Part shown: piece by piece, positions 1 to 10,328 of the stretch
Layout: every line of letters starts with the position of its first letter
How positions within the stretch are numbered: the stretch's first letter is position 1
Assembly (NCBI RefSeq): GCF_009768885.1
Contig: NZ_WSQA01000001.1
Span: forward strand, 124,001-188,000
Direction: 5' to 3'
Length of the DNA stretch: 64,000 bases
Source of the DNA: Sphingobacterium humi
GTDB lineage: Bacteria; Bacteroidota; Bacteroidia; Sphingobacteriales; Sphingobacteriaceae
The notes under the pieces: model-generated
Seen by the model: the letters and a program-made list of their open reading frames with translations, nothing else
Told to the model about the DNA's origin: nothing
The model's database searches: none
Program-made: the position numbers and the translations under genes

Positions 1-1786
1 TATAAATTAAAATGCGGTGGGTGCCGGAACTTTCCTCCTTTTTAGGGTAGTAGGTATACAGCTTGTATTTCCCCGGTTTCAGGGGCTTGCTGCTGGTGAA
101 ACGCGCGCTGGCTAAGGTGCCAGCCTTCGCTTCCTTGAACGACATACCAAAGCCTCTTCCTTTCCCATCCTCCCAAACGCCATTCAGCTTCACCTGCTTG
201 CTATTGGATACATGGATCAATTCATCCGCCGCCCTATTATCGGCTTTCGGATTTTTCGCCAATTGCTGTTTGATATCGGCAATGGCCACATCTTGCACAT
301 CGCGTTTCTGATCGATTGCCAAACAAGCGGCCACCGCTGCAGACTGCGCCAGCACCATAAATACAGGTTCCATACGGATAGATCCAAAAGCAATATGGCT
401 CGATGACAAGCAGACTGGCACCAAAAGGTTATTGGCTTCCTGCCGTTTCGGGGTAATGGAACGGTAAGAAATCGGGAAAGGTAAGAATCCACCAACTTCC
501 ACATTGCCTTCGTTCTTCACCATGCCATCAACCACCAAACGGTCGCAATTGTGGGAGTCCATGGTATAGGCTGCATAGCCAATATCATCGGACACGACTT
601 CCCGTGCCTGACAATGGTTTTGGGTCATCACCACTTCACCCACCATGCGTCGTGCTTCCCGAATGTATAGCTGGGGCGACCAATGGTTATTTTGGACATA
701 CTCATCCTTAGGATAGCCCCATTGCTTGATCTCGCTGCGTATATGTTCCGGCACGGCCGGATCATTACCTACAAAATATAATAAGCCTTTGGTGTAATCT
801 TCATGGGCTTTAATAATTTCTTTGCGTCGGTTCCAATCGGCTTCCGGATAATCCCAGTTCATGGCAATCATATCGGTGGAGAAACCATTGCGGTTATTGA
901 TATCGGTCTTTCCGTTCGGCATCAAGCTCCATATAAACACATCCTGAATGCTTTTCCAAGGTTGGATTTCCTTTTGCCGCTTTAACAGCTCGTAACGCTG
1001 CGGATCGTAATTATCGGGCTTGCTGATGGGAATTCTATTTTCCGGCACATTGGTTAAGGTGATTCGGTAATTATAAGCTTGCACCTTCTTATCGCCCGTT
1101 CCTTGGGGCAATAGCTTTTCATTGGTAATGCCCCATAATAATCCGCTGGAAGGATCGCCTTTTATTTTATAAGGATCTACAGCATTGGGCATTTGGTGAC
1201 CATTAAGCAGCTGCACCCCATTGATGGTTTCCTGATAAACGGAATTATCTTCACGCCCTACATGGTAGGATACCTGGGAGGCAGCCATAAGATCGCCCTC
1301 ATAGGTACAATCCATAAATACCTTGGCCAGCACCTGCTTGGCGCCTTCCTTGCCATTGACCTCAATGCTGGTAATGGCATTGCCTTGCTTATTGACCTTG
1401 GTTAGGGGCTGTTCCATCCATAATTGCACCTTGGTTTTGGCGAGGTAGTTTTTAAAGATCTGCTCGGCCACTTTGGGTTCGAAGATCCATTGTTCGAAGG
1501 TATGGTAGTGTTTTCCGATTTTTCGGTAGAAGTCGAGTGCTAATCCGGTGACGACGAATTTATTGCCGATGTCTGTCTGACCTAATCCACCGGAGCTTAA
1601 ACCTCCGATATGGTTATTAGGATCGACAAGTAGCACTGTTTTGCCTGCATTGGCAGCCGTATAGGCCGCTACAACGCCGGCAGAGCTCGCGCCATAGATA
1701 CATAAATCGACTTCCACTTTCTGCTGGCCATAAACCAGGGAAATGCTAAAACAACAAAATAAGGCAACTTTAAAGATTCTCTTCAT
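1..1786 (-). CDS. FAD-dependent oxidoreductase, secreted (C-terminus beyond window)
   Basis: The reading frame opens at an ATG at 1786 and stays open to base 1, giving about 595 residues without a stop, so the C-terminus lies outside the window. It begins with a signal peptide (MKRIFKVALFCCFSISLVYG), followed at once by a dinucleotide-binding fold (YGASSAGVVAAYTAANAGK) and the IGGLSSGGLG stretch typical of the FAD_oxidored family. Members are periplasmic or surface flavoproteins of mostly unknown substrate that often sit in SusC/SusD loci of Bacteroidota. It lies 24 bp after SusD on the same strand and is probably the last visible gene of the sigma-FecR-SusCD operon. Acting on the ligand imported by that pair is inference. 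Confidence 0.85.
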   Translation of the reverse strand, partial: MKRIFKVALFCCFSISLVYGQQKVEVDLCIYGASSAGVVAAYTAANAGKTVLLVDPNNHIGGLSSGGLGQTDIGNKFVVTGLALDFYRKIGKHYHTFEQWIFEPKVAEQIFKNYLAKTKVQLWMEQPLTKVNKQGNAITSIEVNGKEGAKQVLAKVFMDCTYEGDLMAASQVSYHVGREDNSVYQETINGVQLLNGHQMPNAVDPYKIKGDPSSGLLWGITNEKLLPQGTGDKKVQAYNYRITLTNVPENRIPISKPDNYDPQRYELLKRQKEIQPWKSIQDVFIWSLMPNGKTDINNRNGFSTDMIAMNWDYPEADWNRRKEIIKAHEDYTKGLLYFVGNDPAVPEHIRSEIKQWGYPKDEYVQNNHWSPQLYIREARRMVGEVVMTQNHCQAREVVSDDIGYAAYTMDSHNCDRLVVDGMVKNEGNVEVGGFLPFPISYRSITPKRQEANNLLVPVCLSSSHIAFGSIRMEPVFMVLAQSAAVAACLAIDQKRDVQDVAIADIKQQLAKNPKADNRAADELIHVSNSKQVKLNGVWEDGKGRGFGMSFKEAKAGTLASARFTSSKPLKPGKYKLYTYYPKKEESSGTHRILIY

Positions 1787-1810
1787 GGGAATGATTTTAG
1801 GTAATGGTTA

Positions 1811-3502
1811 TTAATAACCTGGATTTTGTGTTAATTCTTTGTTTGTCTCTAACTCGATATTTGGAATAGGCCATAAACTAACCCGATCCTTATTAAAATT
1901 ACGAATTTCGATCACACGCATCTGGCTTTTATTCGTTACTTGGCTATAATCAACAAAACCATCGGCATCGATTTTCGGTGCATTGCTGAGCAAGCCCTTA
2001 GGAATGCGTCCCAAGAAATTGGCGTTCATAAATCGTTCTGCTAAACCCCAGCGTCTTAAGTCCACCAAGCGGAAGCCTTCATTCGCGAGCTCGTAAAGGC
2101 GTTCCTTACGCAGAATTTCGCGTAACTGGGTTTGGCTTTTGCCCGTAGCAATGGCCGGCATATTCACGCTTGGACGCTGGCGCACCTGATTGATGGCATC
2201 ATATACCGATGCATCGATTTGGTTGGCTTCAATTTTTGCTTCCGCATAAATCAAGAGCACTTCGGCGTAACGCGCCTGGGTAATATTCAATTCCGACTGC
2301 TGGGTAAAATCTTTATCCTTAAAATCGACATACTTACGCCAGCAATAGCCTGAGAAGGAGGCATAGGCATTCACAGCATCTTCATTTTTAATGCGTTTTG
2401 CGGTAGCCGATGAATAGGTGTAATCCCAACATTGGGTACTGTCTTTATGGGTTTCAAATTGGAATCCAAAAAACTCCGATCCGGGTAATGCGACCGTGAA
2501 GCCCAAGCGCGGGTCGCGATTCGCAAAAGGTTTTTTGGGATCATAGAGCGGGGATTTATCGATTTCTAACCCATCCGTACAGGTATAAGAGTCCACCAAC
2601 GCTTGTGATGGTATTTTATTGGAGGTTCCTTGTCCATTTCTCGATAGGAAGTTCCGGGTAGTACTGTGGGTTTTGGTGTTTTGTAGTCGTAAGTATTGGA
2701 AAGCGAAAATAATCTCCGGTGATTTCTCCCCGGCGTACATAAAGAGTTCGCCATAGTTAGGATGCAAACTATATACTTTTAAATCCATTACTTCTTTGGC
2801 AGAGGCACTCGCCTCATCCCAACGGTTATCATTTAAGGCGGCTCGCGCTCTGAAGGTGAGAGCTGCACCTTTCGTGGCGCGACCAAGATCATCCTTGCCA
2901 TAGCTTGTCGGCAAATCGGCGGCTGCCGTTTTTAACTCCGCCAGCACAAAATCAATGATTTCCTTTTTACCAGTCCGCGGGAGTTGCGCCTCCGCCAAGG
3001 AAAGCCCCTTTGTCATTAATGGCACGCCGCCAAAGTAATCGGCCAGAATGCCATAGGTATAGGCCCTGATAAAGCGTGTTTCGGCAATGTATCGTTTTAA
3101 CAAGTTGGCATCTACTTTACCATCTAGCTTATTGACATTATCTAATATAAAATTGCACTTGCCAATTACTTTGAAGGAGTTTTTCCAGATTTCCAGGATA
3201 TAGGCATTATTGCTATCGTGATCGCCACGGCCTACAGATTGTAAGGCCGAAGTGTTTCTGTCCCAGCCGATATCGGAGGCTTCATCTAAGGTTAAATTCA
3301 AAGGCATGGCATCCGTAGGATGATAAGTGATGGCCGAATATAAGCCATTGACCACCAAGGTGAGCTCATCCATATTGGTAAAATAGCTTTCATCCGATGG
3401 CCCATATAAGGGTTTTCTATCTAAATAATCATCACAGGCACTGCTCAGCAGGGAGATTCCTATAACAAAAAGGATGTATATTTTTTTTATGGTAGTTTTC
3501 AT
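1811..3502 (-). CDS. RagB/SusD-family outer-membrane nutrient-binding lipoprotein
   Basis: This 563-residue protein has a lipoprotein signal peptide with lipobox LSSAC (Cys23), then the SusD N-terminal pattern YLDRKPLYGPSDESYFTN. Later come RDPRLGFTVALPG and, near the C-terminus, LANEGFRLVDLRRWG, all usual for RagB/SusD proteins. Such proteins cap the SusC barrel on the cell surface and capture oligosaccharides or other ligands. The gene starts 10 bp after the SusC stop on the same strand, so the two are co-transcribed. The ligand cannot be deduced: no glycoside hydrolase is visible in this window. Confidence 0.95.
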   Translation of the reverse strand: MKTTIKKIYILFVIGISLLSSACDDYLDRKPLYGPSDESYFTNMDELTLVVNGLYSAITYHPTDAMPLNLTLDEASDIGWDRNTSALQSVGRGDHDSNNAYILEIWKNSFKVIGKCNFILDNVNKLDGKVDANLLKRYIAETRFIRAYTYGILADYFGGVPLMTKGLSLAEAQLPRTGKKEIIDFVLAELKTAAADLPTSYGKDDLGRATKGAALTFRARAALNDNRWDEASASAKEVMDLKVYSLHPNYGELFMYAGEKSPEIIFAFQYLRLQNTKTHSTTRNFLSRNGQGTSNKIPSQALVDSYTCTDGLEIDKSPLYDPKKPFANRDPRLGFTVALPGSEFFGFQFETHKDSTQCWDYTYSSATAKRIKNEDAVNAYASFSGYCWRKYVDFKDKDFTQQSELNITQARYAEVLLIYAEAKIEANQIDASVYDAINQVRQRPSVNMPAIATGKSQTQLREILRKERLYELANEGFRLVDLRRWGLAERFMNANFLGRIPKGLLSNAPKIDADGFVDYSQVTNKSQMRVIEIRNFNKDRVSLWPIPNIELETNKELTQNPGY

Positions 3503-3512
3503 GTTCTTAAGC

Positions 3513-6500
3513 TTAAAATGTTACGTCTAATCCGAAGGTATATACCTTCACTTGTGGGTAAAAATTACCATACCCTACTGGTGCTTCCACATCATAGCCC
3601 TCCCAAAAGTTGTCGACCGTAAAAAGATTGGATCCATTCACAAATAAGCGTATTTTCTGAAGTCGCATTTGGTTTAATAAGGTGCTAGGTAAGGTATAGC
3701 CCAATTGAATATTCTTTACCCGCAAATAGGACGCATCTTTCATCCAAAACTGAGAAGACTGCGCATTGTTGTTTTTTCCAAAGGCTAAACGGGGGTACTT
3801 CGCGTTTGGATTGTCAGGTGTCCATCGGTCTTTATTATCTTCCCGAATGGTTCCACCAATGGCTCCGGTTGTTGTAAAGGGCTGAATACCGGCACCATAC
3901 AAGTAGCCATCGGCCTTGCCAACACCTTGTAACAAGAAACTAAAATCAACTCCCTTGTATTGCAAATTGGCATTTAAGGAATAGGTTAGCCTCGGGATGG
4001 TACTACCAATGACAATCTTATCTGCCTCTGTTATTTTTCCATCGTCATTCCGATCCTTGTACTTGAGATCACCCGGTGCTAAATCGCCAAATTGCGTAGC
4101 ATGCTGATCTATCTCTGCTTGGTTTTGGAAATAGCCCTCCACTTCATAGCCCAAGATAGAGTTGATTCCGTATCCTTCTCTATTTACGATTAAGCCGGTA
4201 TTGGAAATTCCTCTTAAATCGAGCACCTTATTTCTAACATCCGATAAGTTAACGGCAAGGTTATAGCGGAATTCGCGATCGAAATTGCTACGGTAGCCTA
4301 ATCCCAATTCCCAGCCTTTATTTTCAACAACACCTGCATTCTGCTGCGGGGCATTTAGGCCTAGCGTTAATGGGATATCGAGTTTCAAGAGGATGTCACT
4401 GGTTTTACGATGGTATAAATCGGCTGTTAAGCTAAAATTATTGAATAGGGTTAGGTCTAAACCTATATTCTTTTCTTCTGTCGATTCCCAGGTGATATCA
4501 GGATTTGACATATCGTTTAAGGCCGCAGTTCCGACAATCTGATCGCCTAGATTGAAGGAACCTAGGTTTAAGGCAGAAACAGCCGGATAGTTTCCGATGT
4601 TCTGGTTTCCTAACTTCCCCCAGGAAGCGCGAATCTTACCTTCATTTAACCAGGATTTAGCATCGGCGAGGAAGGATTCTTCGGTAAAGCGCCAGCCTGC
4701 AGAGCCGGAAGGGAAGAATCCATAGCGATTTCCTTTTAAGAATCGGGAAGACCCGTCGTAGCGCGCATTTAACTCTAACAGATAGCGATCTTTGTAGGTA
4801 TAGTTAATCCTGCTAAAGAAGGATTGTAATGCCCATTCAGAGGCAGTTCCCGAAGCGGATTGATTTAAAGCTGAACCGGCATCGAGGACAGGAAACTCCG
4901 GCAATACAAAATTATCCCGAAACCCATTTAAGGATTCTATGCTATAATCTTCGCGAGAAGCCCCTAATAACCAACTCAACTGATGGCCTTCGATGGTTTT
5001 ATTGAAGGTTAGGGTTGCCCGCATGTTATTGAACAATTCCTGGTTATGCTTTTGCGTAAGTTCGGAACGCACCGGAACAGCAAAGCTCTTTCGCCCATCA
5101 GGCAAATAAGATTGAACCACCTGTCTAAAGTTCTTCTCATCGGTAAACACATACTTAGGTGCATAATTGACTTCTGCCGTTAACCAAGAAAAAGGTTTAT
5201 AGATGACCGAAGCATTGACACTGCCCCAAGGTGTTTTATAATGTGCCACCCCGCCATCGGCTGCTGCTGAAACCGGGTTATTTCCATTCCAGCCGAGGCC
5301 CCAGGTGCCGTTTGAATTGCGGAAGGATTGATTGGCGGGAATACTGTTCATCCATTGAAAAAGCTGCGAAATATCCGCTGAAGGGGATGTCACAGTTGGG
5401 TTGATGTATTGCAAATCGATTTTAGCTTTTAATTTGTCATTGATTTCTACATCCAGGTTGTTGCGGAAGCTGAATCTTTTAAAACCGCTATTCAGCATCA
5501 ATCCTTTTTGATCGAAATAGCCTAAGGAGGCTAAGGTTTTCACCTTATTGCTGGCAGCATTCAGGGTAACAAAATGGCTTTGCTGGAAGCCGGAACCTAA
5601 CAGGGATTCCTTCTGCCAATCGGTATTTGGATACTCATCAGAGCTGCCATCGCCTTGTTTTCTGTAGGCCTCGATCAAATCTTCCCCATAAAGTGGAGAA
5701 CTACCAACATTGGTATAGGCTTCATTGGTTAATAAGATATGATCTAAAGCATTCACAATCTTGGGCATATTGGTCGGGCTTTGCCATCCGAAATAATCGT
5801 TATAAGAGAGGGAGATCTTGTCGCCGGTTGCTCTTTTGGTGGTGATTAAAATAACCCCATTGGCAGCACGGGATCCGTAGATGGAGGAGGATGCCGCATC
5901 TTTCAGGATGGAAATAGACTCGATCATATTTGGGTCTATATTATTCATAGATCCCTCTACTCCATCAATCAATACTAAAGGATTGGAATTACCAATGGTT
6001 CCAATACCACGAATGCGGATATCGGCGCCATCGGAGCCCGGTTTTCCGGAGCGTTGGGTCACCGTAACACCTGTTGCCATCCCTTGCAACCCTGCAGAGG
6101 TTTGCCCCACGGGACGCATACTGATATCCTTAGATGAAACTGTAGATACAGCGCCCGTCAGATTGACTTTCTTCTGCACCCCATAGGCAATGACTACTAC
6201 CTCATCTAAATCATTGACAGCAGGTAATAGGCTGACATTAAATTCGCTCTTGCCTCCGATGGGCAGCTCGGCAGATACATAACCGAGTAAAGCGAAAACC
6301 AAGGTTCCTTGATCGTTGGTTAAGACCAATTGAAAATTACCGTCGGCATCCGTCGTGGTGCCATTATTTGTTCCTTTTTCAGAAACAGTAACTCCGATAA
6401 GCGGCTGCCCTTTATCATCGGCCACCCTACCTTTCACGGTGCGCTGCAAGCGATCGATACGTTTAATTTCGATTTTCTCCTCACGGCTCAACTTGGCAGG

Positions 6501-6887
6501 CGCCAGAGCTTTCGGACTGATAAAGATTGTTTTATCGTCGATGACATAGGAAAGGGGTTTGCCATCAAGTATAAGCTCTAAAAACTTAGTTAAAGACAAG
6601 TTCTTCGCGTCTAAACTTAGCGGTTTGGTGCGTTTAATAACATTGTTATCATAGAGAACCAGGTACTTACTTTCCTTTTCAATAAAATTAAACAGGTTTT
6701 CTAATCGTACCGAGTTCGACTTATAGCTGAGGGTTTGCGAAAAAGTTTCTGCCCGTAGTTGAAAACAACAGAGTAGCGCAAAAACAAAATAGGCTTTTAT
6801 AGACATCATTAGCAACCTCTGATAGGATACACAAGGAATAGGAAACCAGGACCAATAGGCCGTGATCTTTCCTAAAATATTTTTCAT
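3513..6887 (-). CDS. SusC/RagA-family TonB-linked outer-membrane protein with STN domain
   Basis: 1124 residues. After the signal peptide (hydrophobic stretch about 30-46) there is an STN signalling domain (about 60-120), a CarboxypepD_reg-like domain (VKGRVADDKGQPLIGVTV, about 148-235), a TonB-box-like segment (DEVVVIAYGVQKK), a plug with IRGIGTIGNSNPLVLIDG and the strongly conserved SSIYGSRAANGVILITTKR. The beta-barrel ends in Phe. The STN domain is the part that contacts a FecR-type anti-sigma factor, and such a gene lies directly upstream, so induction by substrate through sigma/FecR is expected. The start at 6887 gives an N-terminal extension before the signal peptide; the MM pair about 26 residues in is an alternative start. 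Confidence 0.95.
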   Translation of the reverse strand: MKNILGKITAYWSWFPIPCVSYQRLLMMSIKAYFVFALLCCFQLRAETFSQTLSYKSNSVRLENLFNFIEKESKYLVLYDNNVIKRTKPLSLDAKNLSLTKFLELILDGKPLSYVIDDKTIFISPKALAPAKLSREEKIEIKRIDRLQRTVKGRVADDKGQPLIGVTVSEKGTNNGTTTDADGNFQLVLTNDQGTLVFALLGYVSAELPIGGKSEFNVSLLPAVNDLDEVVVIAYGVQKKVNLTGAVSTVSSKDISMRPVGQTSAGLQGMATGVTVTQRSGKPGSDGADIRIRGIGTIGNSNPLVLIDGVEGSMNNIDPNMIESISILKDAASSSIYGSRAANGVILITTKRATGDKISLSYNDYFGWQSPTNMPKIVNALDHILLTNEAYTNVGSSPLYGEDLIEAYRKQGDGSSDEYPNTDWQKESLLGSGFQQSHFVTLNAASNKVKTLASLGYFDQKGLMLNSGFKRFSFRNNLDVEINDKLKAKIDLQYINPTVTSPSADISQLFQWMNSIPANQSFRNSNGTWGLGWNGNNPVSAAADGGVAHYKTPWGSVNASVIYKPFSWLTAEVNYAPKYVFTDEKNFRQVVQSYLPDGRKSFAVPVRSELTQKHNQELFNNMRATLTFNKTIEGHQLSWLLGASREDYSIESLNGFRDNFVLPEFPVLDAGSALNQSASGTASEWALQSFFSRINYTYKDRYLLELNARYDGSSRFLKGNRYGFFPSGSAGWRFTEESFLADAKSWLNEGKIRASWGKLGNQNIGNYPAVSALNLGSFNLGDQIVGTAALNDMSNPDITWESTEEKNIGLDLTLFNNFSLTADLYHRKTSDILLKLDIPLTLGLNAPQQNAGVVENKGWELGLGYRSNFDREFRYNLAVNLSDVRNKVLDLRGISNTGLIVNREGYGINSILGYEVEGYFQNQAEIDQHATQFGDLAPGDLKYKDRNDDGKITEADKIVIGSTIPRLTYSLNANLQYKGVDFSFLLQGVGKADGYLYGAGIQPFTTTGAIGGTIREDNKDRWTPDNPNAKYPRLAFGKNNNAQSSQFWMKDASYLRVKNIQLGYTLPSTLLNQMRLQKIRLFVNGSNLFTVDNFWEGYDVEAPVGYGNFYPQVKVYTFGLDVTF

Positions 6888-7042
6888 AATATTGTAATAA
6901 GAAGATTTTATGATTCTGTTCGTAATAATAATGGATCATAATGAAGCTCGAGGGGAGTGGTAACGACACTTCCCTTTTGCTTTTTAGCTTATGGTGGTGA
7001 GTTTTTTAATTTCATATGTTTATCATTTGGTTTGTATACTGG

Positions 7043-8200
7043 TTAATTTCGAATAATTAATTGTCTATTTTCTTTGATTTCAGCTTTCACCCCGGTATTC
7101 ATTTCCAGGAATTCCAAGAAGCTGGAAAGCTTGACACCACGGCCCATCTTTCCTTTTAAATCTACCGCTGGCACGGCCGTTTCATAAATCACATCCAGGT
7201 TATACCAACGACCGATAATCCGCATGCATTCATCAAAAGGAACACCCGTGAAATTAAAGACGCCTTCTTTCCAGGCAATGGCTGTAGCCGCATCGATGTC
7301 TAACTTCTGCATATTCTGTTGGCTTTTATGATAGCGCGCTTGCTGATTGGGCTTGATAAGCAGGTCATTCACCTGCAAGGAACCGGAGACGAGGGTTGTT
7401 TTTGTTAAGGCTTCTTCCGCATAGGCATTCACATTGAAAACCGTGCCTAAGACCTTTATTTTTTGTCCGCCCGACTGTACCGTAAAAGGTAGTTTCTCAT
7501 TCCTGTGCACTTCAAAATAGGCCTCTCCTTCCAATTCAATCTGACGGTTGGTTTTGTTAAAATCTGCAGCAACTTTTAAATGTGTGCCTGCATTTACCCA
7601 AACCTTGCTGCCATCGGATAATTCCAACTGATATTGCCCGCCACGTGGGGTTATCAACTCAATTTCTTGACTATGTTGTCCAACAGCCAGCGACCCATCC
7701 ATATAATACACACTGGAATCAGAAAGCTTAATGCCTGCCTTCTCCCCTTCCAACTGCATCTTTTTGCCCCCAACGAGCAATACCGCAGCATCGCCCCCTG
7801 GATCGATATCAATTTGATTTAATACTACTTGGGTATGGATGTCGCTGCTTTGTTGGCTGTACTTTTTATAAAGCTGTGCTGCAATAGTTAGCAACAAAAC
7901 TGCCGCTGCTGCAGCCATCCAAATGCGACTTTGTTTAATTTTAGATTGAGGAAGGATGCTGGGGCTTGGTTCCACCTGTTGGGCAATGCGTTCTTGAACT
8001 TTATGCAAACGCTGATTGATAAACTCCTCTTGAAGGCCGGAGGTGTCAGCGGCCTGCGCATGCGCATCCAACAAAGCCGTTAATTCTGCCTCGGGTAAGG
8101 AAGCTAATTGATTGAAAAATGATTCATAATCTTTATAATCAAGCTTATTTTCCAAATAGGCCTGTAATAATTGGGTTAGCTGAGCATGATCCTTATTCAA
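7043..8200 (-). CDS. FecR-family anti-sigma factor (DUF4974 C-terminus)
   Basis: 385 residues. A cytoplasmic N-terminal region of about 93 residues is followed by one membrane segment (IWMAAAAAVLLLTIAAQL), then the periplasmic FecR domain (LITPRGGQYQLELSDGSKVW; LEGEAYFEVHRNEKLPFTV; KVLGTVFNVNAY) and a C-terminal DUF4974 domain. It lies between an ECF sigma gene and an STN-type SusC gene on the same strand, the standard order. It should hold the sigma factor at the membrane and release it when the SusC STN domain signals ligand binding. Confidence 0.93.
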   Translation of the reverse strand: MNKDHAQLTQLLQAYLENKLDYKDYESFFNQLASLPEAELTALLDAHAQAADTSGLQEEFINQRLHKVQERIAQQVEPSPSILPQSKIKQSRIWMAAAAAVLLLTIAAQLYKKYSQQSSDIHTQVVLNQIDIDPGGDAAVLLVGGKKMQLEGEKAGIKLSDSSVYYMDGSLAVGQHSQEIELITPRGGQYQLELSDGSKVWVNAGTHLKVAADFNKTNRQIELEGEAYFEVHRNEKLPFTVQSGGQKIKVLGTVFNVNAYAEEALTKTTLVSGSLQVNDLLIKPNQQARYHKSQQNMQKLDIDAATAIAWKEGVFNFTGVPFDECMRIIGRWYNLDVIYETAVPAVDLKGKMGRGVKLSSFLEFLEMNTGVKAEIKENRQLIIRN

Positions 8201-8290
8201 GATTGTTCGTTTATAATGGTTTATAGATATTGGTCTTTATATCTATATACAATCCTCAACAAGAAATACACTATGGGAAATGTTATTTTT

Positions 8291-8893
8291 TTAATGGGCA
8301 AGATGAACGAAGAGTAAAAACCCCAATAAATACTCCTGGCTGTAGTTTTTTACGATGAAGGTTCGAATGTCTTGGAGGGCATTGACCAGCTGATTGCTAA
8401 CCGTGGATACAGAGATACCTAATAATTCGGCGACCTCCTTATAGCTCTTGCCTTCGACTTTGCAGAACAATAATATTTCGCGGCGTTTTGGGGTTAAGGT
8501 GGCGATAGCCTGGTTGATAATGGCCATACGTTCTTTGTCTAGCAGGTTTTCCTCCGTGTGGAGATAATAGGAAATAGAACTGGCCCAAACTTCCATCTGC
8601 AAAGCCCGATCGCGATTAATCTTCTTAATCATATTGATCGCTAGGTTGTGTGCAATGGTATATAAAAAGGAATTAAAACCTTTTTCTGGGACGATGCTTT
8701 CTCGGTTTTGCCATACGCGTACAAAGACCTCTTGCAACACTTCTTCCACCAACTCTGGGCTTTTCAGGAACTTCAACAAATGCACATATAAACGAGGCGA
8801 ATACATCGTATATAGTTTATTGAATGCTGCCATTTGCCCAGCACGCAATTGTAACAATAATAGATTTTGCTCTAAAAGATTCCCTCCGTTCAT
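8291..8893 (-). CDS. ECF-type RNA polymerase sigma-70 factor
   Basis: 200 residues with region 2 (FNKLYTMYSPRLYVHLLKFL; EEVLQEVFVRVWQNRES; FNSFLYTIAHNLAIN) and region 4 (LTPKRREILLFCKVEGKSYK; ELLGISVSTVSNQLVNAL). It belongs to the FecI-like group common in Bacteroidota and is expected to direct transcription of the downstream SusC/SusD genes once the FecR protein at 7043-8200 lets go. A gap of 90 bp separates it from fecR. The C-terminus after the HTH carries about 25 extra, partly hydrophobic residues. Confidence 0.93.
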   Translation of the reverse strand: MNGGNLLEQNLLLLQLRAGQMAAFNKLYTMYSPRLYVHLLKFLKSPELVEEVLQEVFVRVWQNRESIVPEKGFNSFLYTIAHNLAINMIKKINRDRALQMEVWASSISYYLHTEENLLDKERMAIINQAIATLTPKRREILLFCKVEGKSYKEVAELLGISVSTVSNQLVNALQDIRTFIVKNYSQEYLLGFLLFVHLAH

Positions 8894-9051
8894 GATTGGA
8901 AATTAGTGTCTAGCCCCTATAGCGGTTGTTCTTATTAATTGGTATTCGTGATTATAGGGGGATTTGCAAGTTTAAATTAATACTAATTTCACAAAATTGC
9001 AATCAAGAATGCTAAAGACTAATTTTTAGAAGGATGTTGCAGGCCGCATAG

Positions 9052-9630
9052 CTACCACCATTGTGCAGTAGGTAATTTGTAATATTTCATATCTAATTTC
9101 GACTGCCATGGCGCCATGGGGAATGACCAGGATTCCGGGATATGGTCAAAGTTGCGGGAAATGGACTGATCGCCCCAATGGTAACTCACCTTATAAACCG
9201 TGCCCTGGAAGTTTATTTCGCCAAATAGACAAGGTGTTGAACTACCAGACACGCCATTGGTATACATTACAGCATTGCTAAAAACAACATGCTGCCCGGC
9301 AGGAATTTTGGCTACATAGATACCTTGTGGGGGATCTGCTTTAAAAGCATCGACGTAACTTCGAAAGGAAGGATGATGTGGATCGAGCATCAAGAGCGGA
9401 TAATCGTCCTTCATCCTATACTCGTAATCGATTAAATAGACATCTCGCAGGAAGGTTAAGGGTTTATTTAAGACCTGACTATAGGGCTCCTTTTTAACCA
9501 AACTGGTCGATTTTGTTTTTATGGTGAGGAACAACAAAAAACAAAAGAGGACAATGCCTACTAGGACGACTAAAAAAAATACCTTGACCACACGTGGGCC
9601 TGTCCACTCTTTCTTTTGTTTTTGCATCAT
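9052..9630 (-). CDS. Hypothetical single-pass membrane protein
   Basis: 192 residues, family not recognised. A basic N-terminus is followed by one membrane segment (VVKVFFLVVLVGIVLFCFLL, about 19-40) and a soluble, probably extracytoplasmic domain rich in aromatic residues that ends PTAQWW. The start ATG abuts the stop of the gene at 9630-10310 (TAATG, 1-nt overlap), so the two are translationally coupled and probably work together. Start could be either of two adjacent ATG codons. Confidence 0.7.
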   Translation of the reverse strand: MMQKQKKEWTGPRVVKVFFLVVLVGIVLFCFLLFLTIKTKSTSLVKKEPYSQVLNKPLTFLRDVYLIDYEYRMKDDYPLLMLDPHHPSFRSYVDAFKADPPQGIYVAKIPAGQHVVFSNAVMYTNGVSGSSTPCLFGEINFQGTVYKVSYHWGDQSISRNFDHIPESWSFPMAPWQSKLDMKYYKLPTAQWW

Positions 9631-10310
9631 TATTTTCTTTCAGTCAGGTTAAACTCCATCAACTTATCGGTACTTTTTAATTTGATACCATATATGGCTT
9701 GTTCCGTGATGTTTGCTTCAATGCCTAAGGGTTCAAAATCAGTAGAGTTTAAGGTCTTCGGATCTTGATGGCCGGCACTCAATTGCGTGCTTGGGGCAAT
9801 TTTCACTACACCATTCTTATTTTCAATTACTTTGAACCATCCGAAACGCACTTCCGAGGCAACCCGCTCGCCTTCTTTAAACTTCTCATAGTGTCCGAAG
9901 TAGATGGCATTCGCCTCAACCGGCTTCTCCATAGGCTGTTCCATTAAAGACTCCGCATGAGAAGGTTTGATAAAGGAATCATAAACAAGATAACCAAATA
10001 ATGCCAAAACGCCTAACAACATCACGTAGCCAAAGAAATTGACCTTAAACTTGAAAGGCGGCTGAGGAACCTGTCCTTCTTGTTGCTGCACATAAGCATG
10101 CATCTCTGGCGTCCATTTCCGTTTGGATATCAGTTTATAATTAGGGCCGTAATACATTGCCGCCGCCTTTTTAGAATACGTGGAGAAAAAGGCTGAGCTG
10201 GCATAATTCCGAATAAAGTACAAGGTCATCGGTTCACCAGGATTTATTGGATTTTGTAAATGGGAGGCATTATAGGCAGCCTCTTCTACTCTTTTTATAT
10301 AAAAAAACAT
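9630..10310 (-). CDS. Hypothetical single-pass membrane protein
   Basis: 226 residues, not recognised. Residues 1-90 are soluble and basic (YNPxNPGEP-like loop, then KKAAAMYYGPNYKLISKRKW); one membrane helix follows (FFGYVMLLGVLALFGYLVYD, about 93-112); residues 113-226 form a second domain with alternating beta-like segments. It overlaps the next gene by 1 nt and follows the DUF695-like gene by 18 bp, making a three-gene leftward operon. No signal peptide precedes the internal TM, so an N-in topology is likely. Confidence 0.7.
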   Translation of the reverse strand: MFFYIKRVEEAAYNASHLQNPINPGEPMTLYFIRNYASSAFFSTYSKKAAAMYYGPNYKLISKRKWTPEMHAYVQQQEGQVPQPPFKFKVNFFGYVMLLGVLALFGYLVYDSFIKPSHAESLMEQPMEKPVEANAIYFGHYEKFKEGERVASEVRFGWFKVIENKNGVVKIAPSTQLSAGHQDPKTLNSTDFEPLGIEANITEQAIYGIKLKSTDKLMEFNLTERK

Positions 10311-10328
10311 AGGCTTCTTTTATTACGA

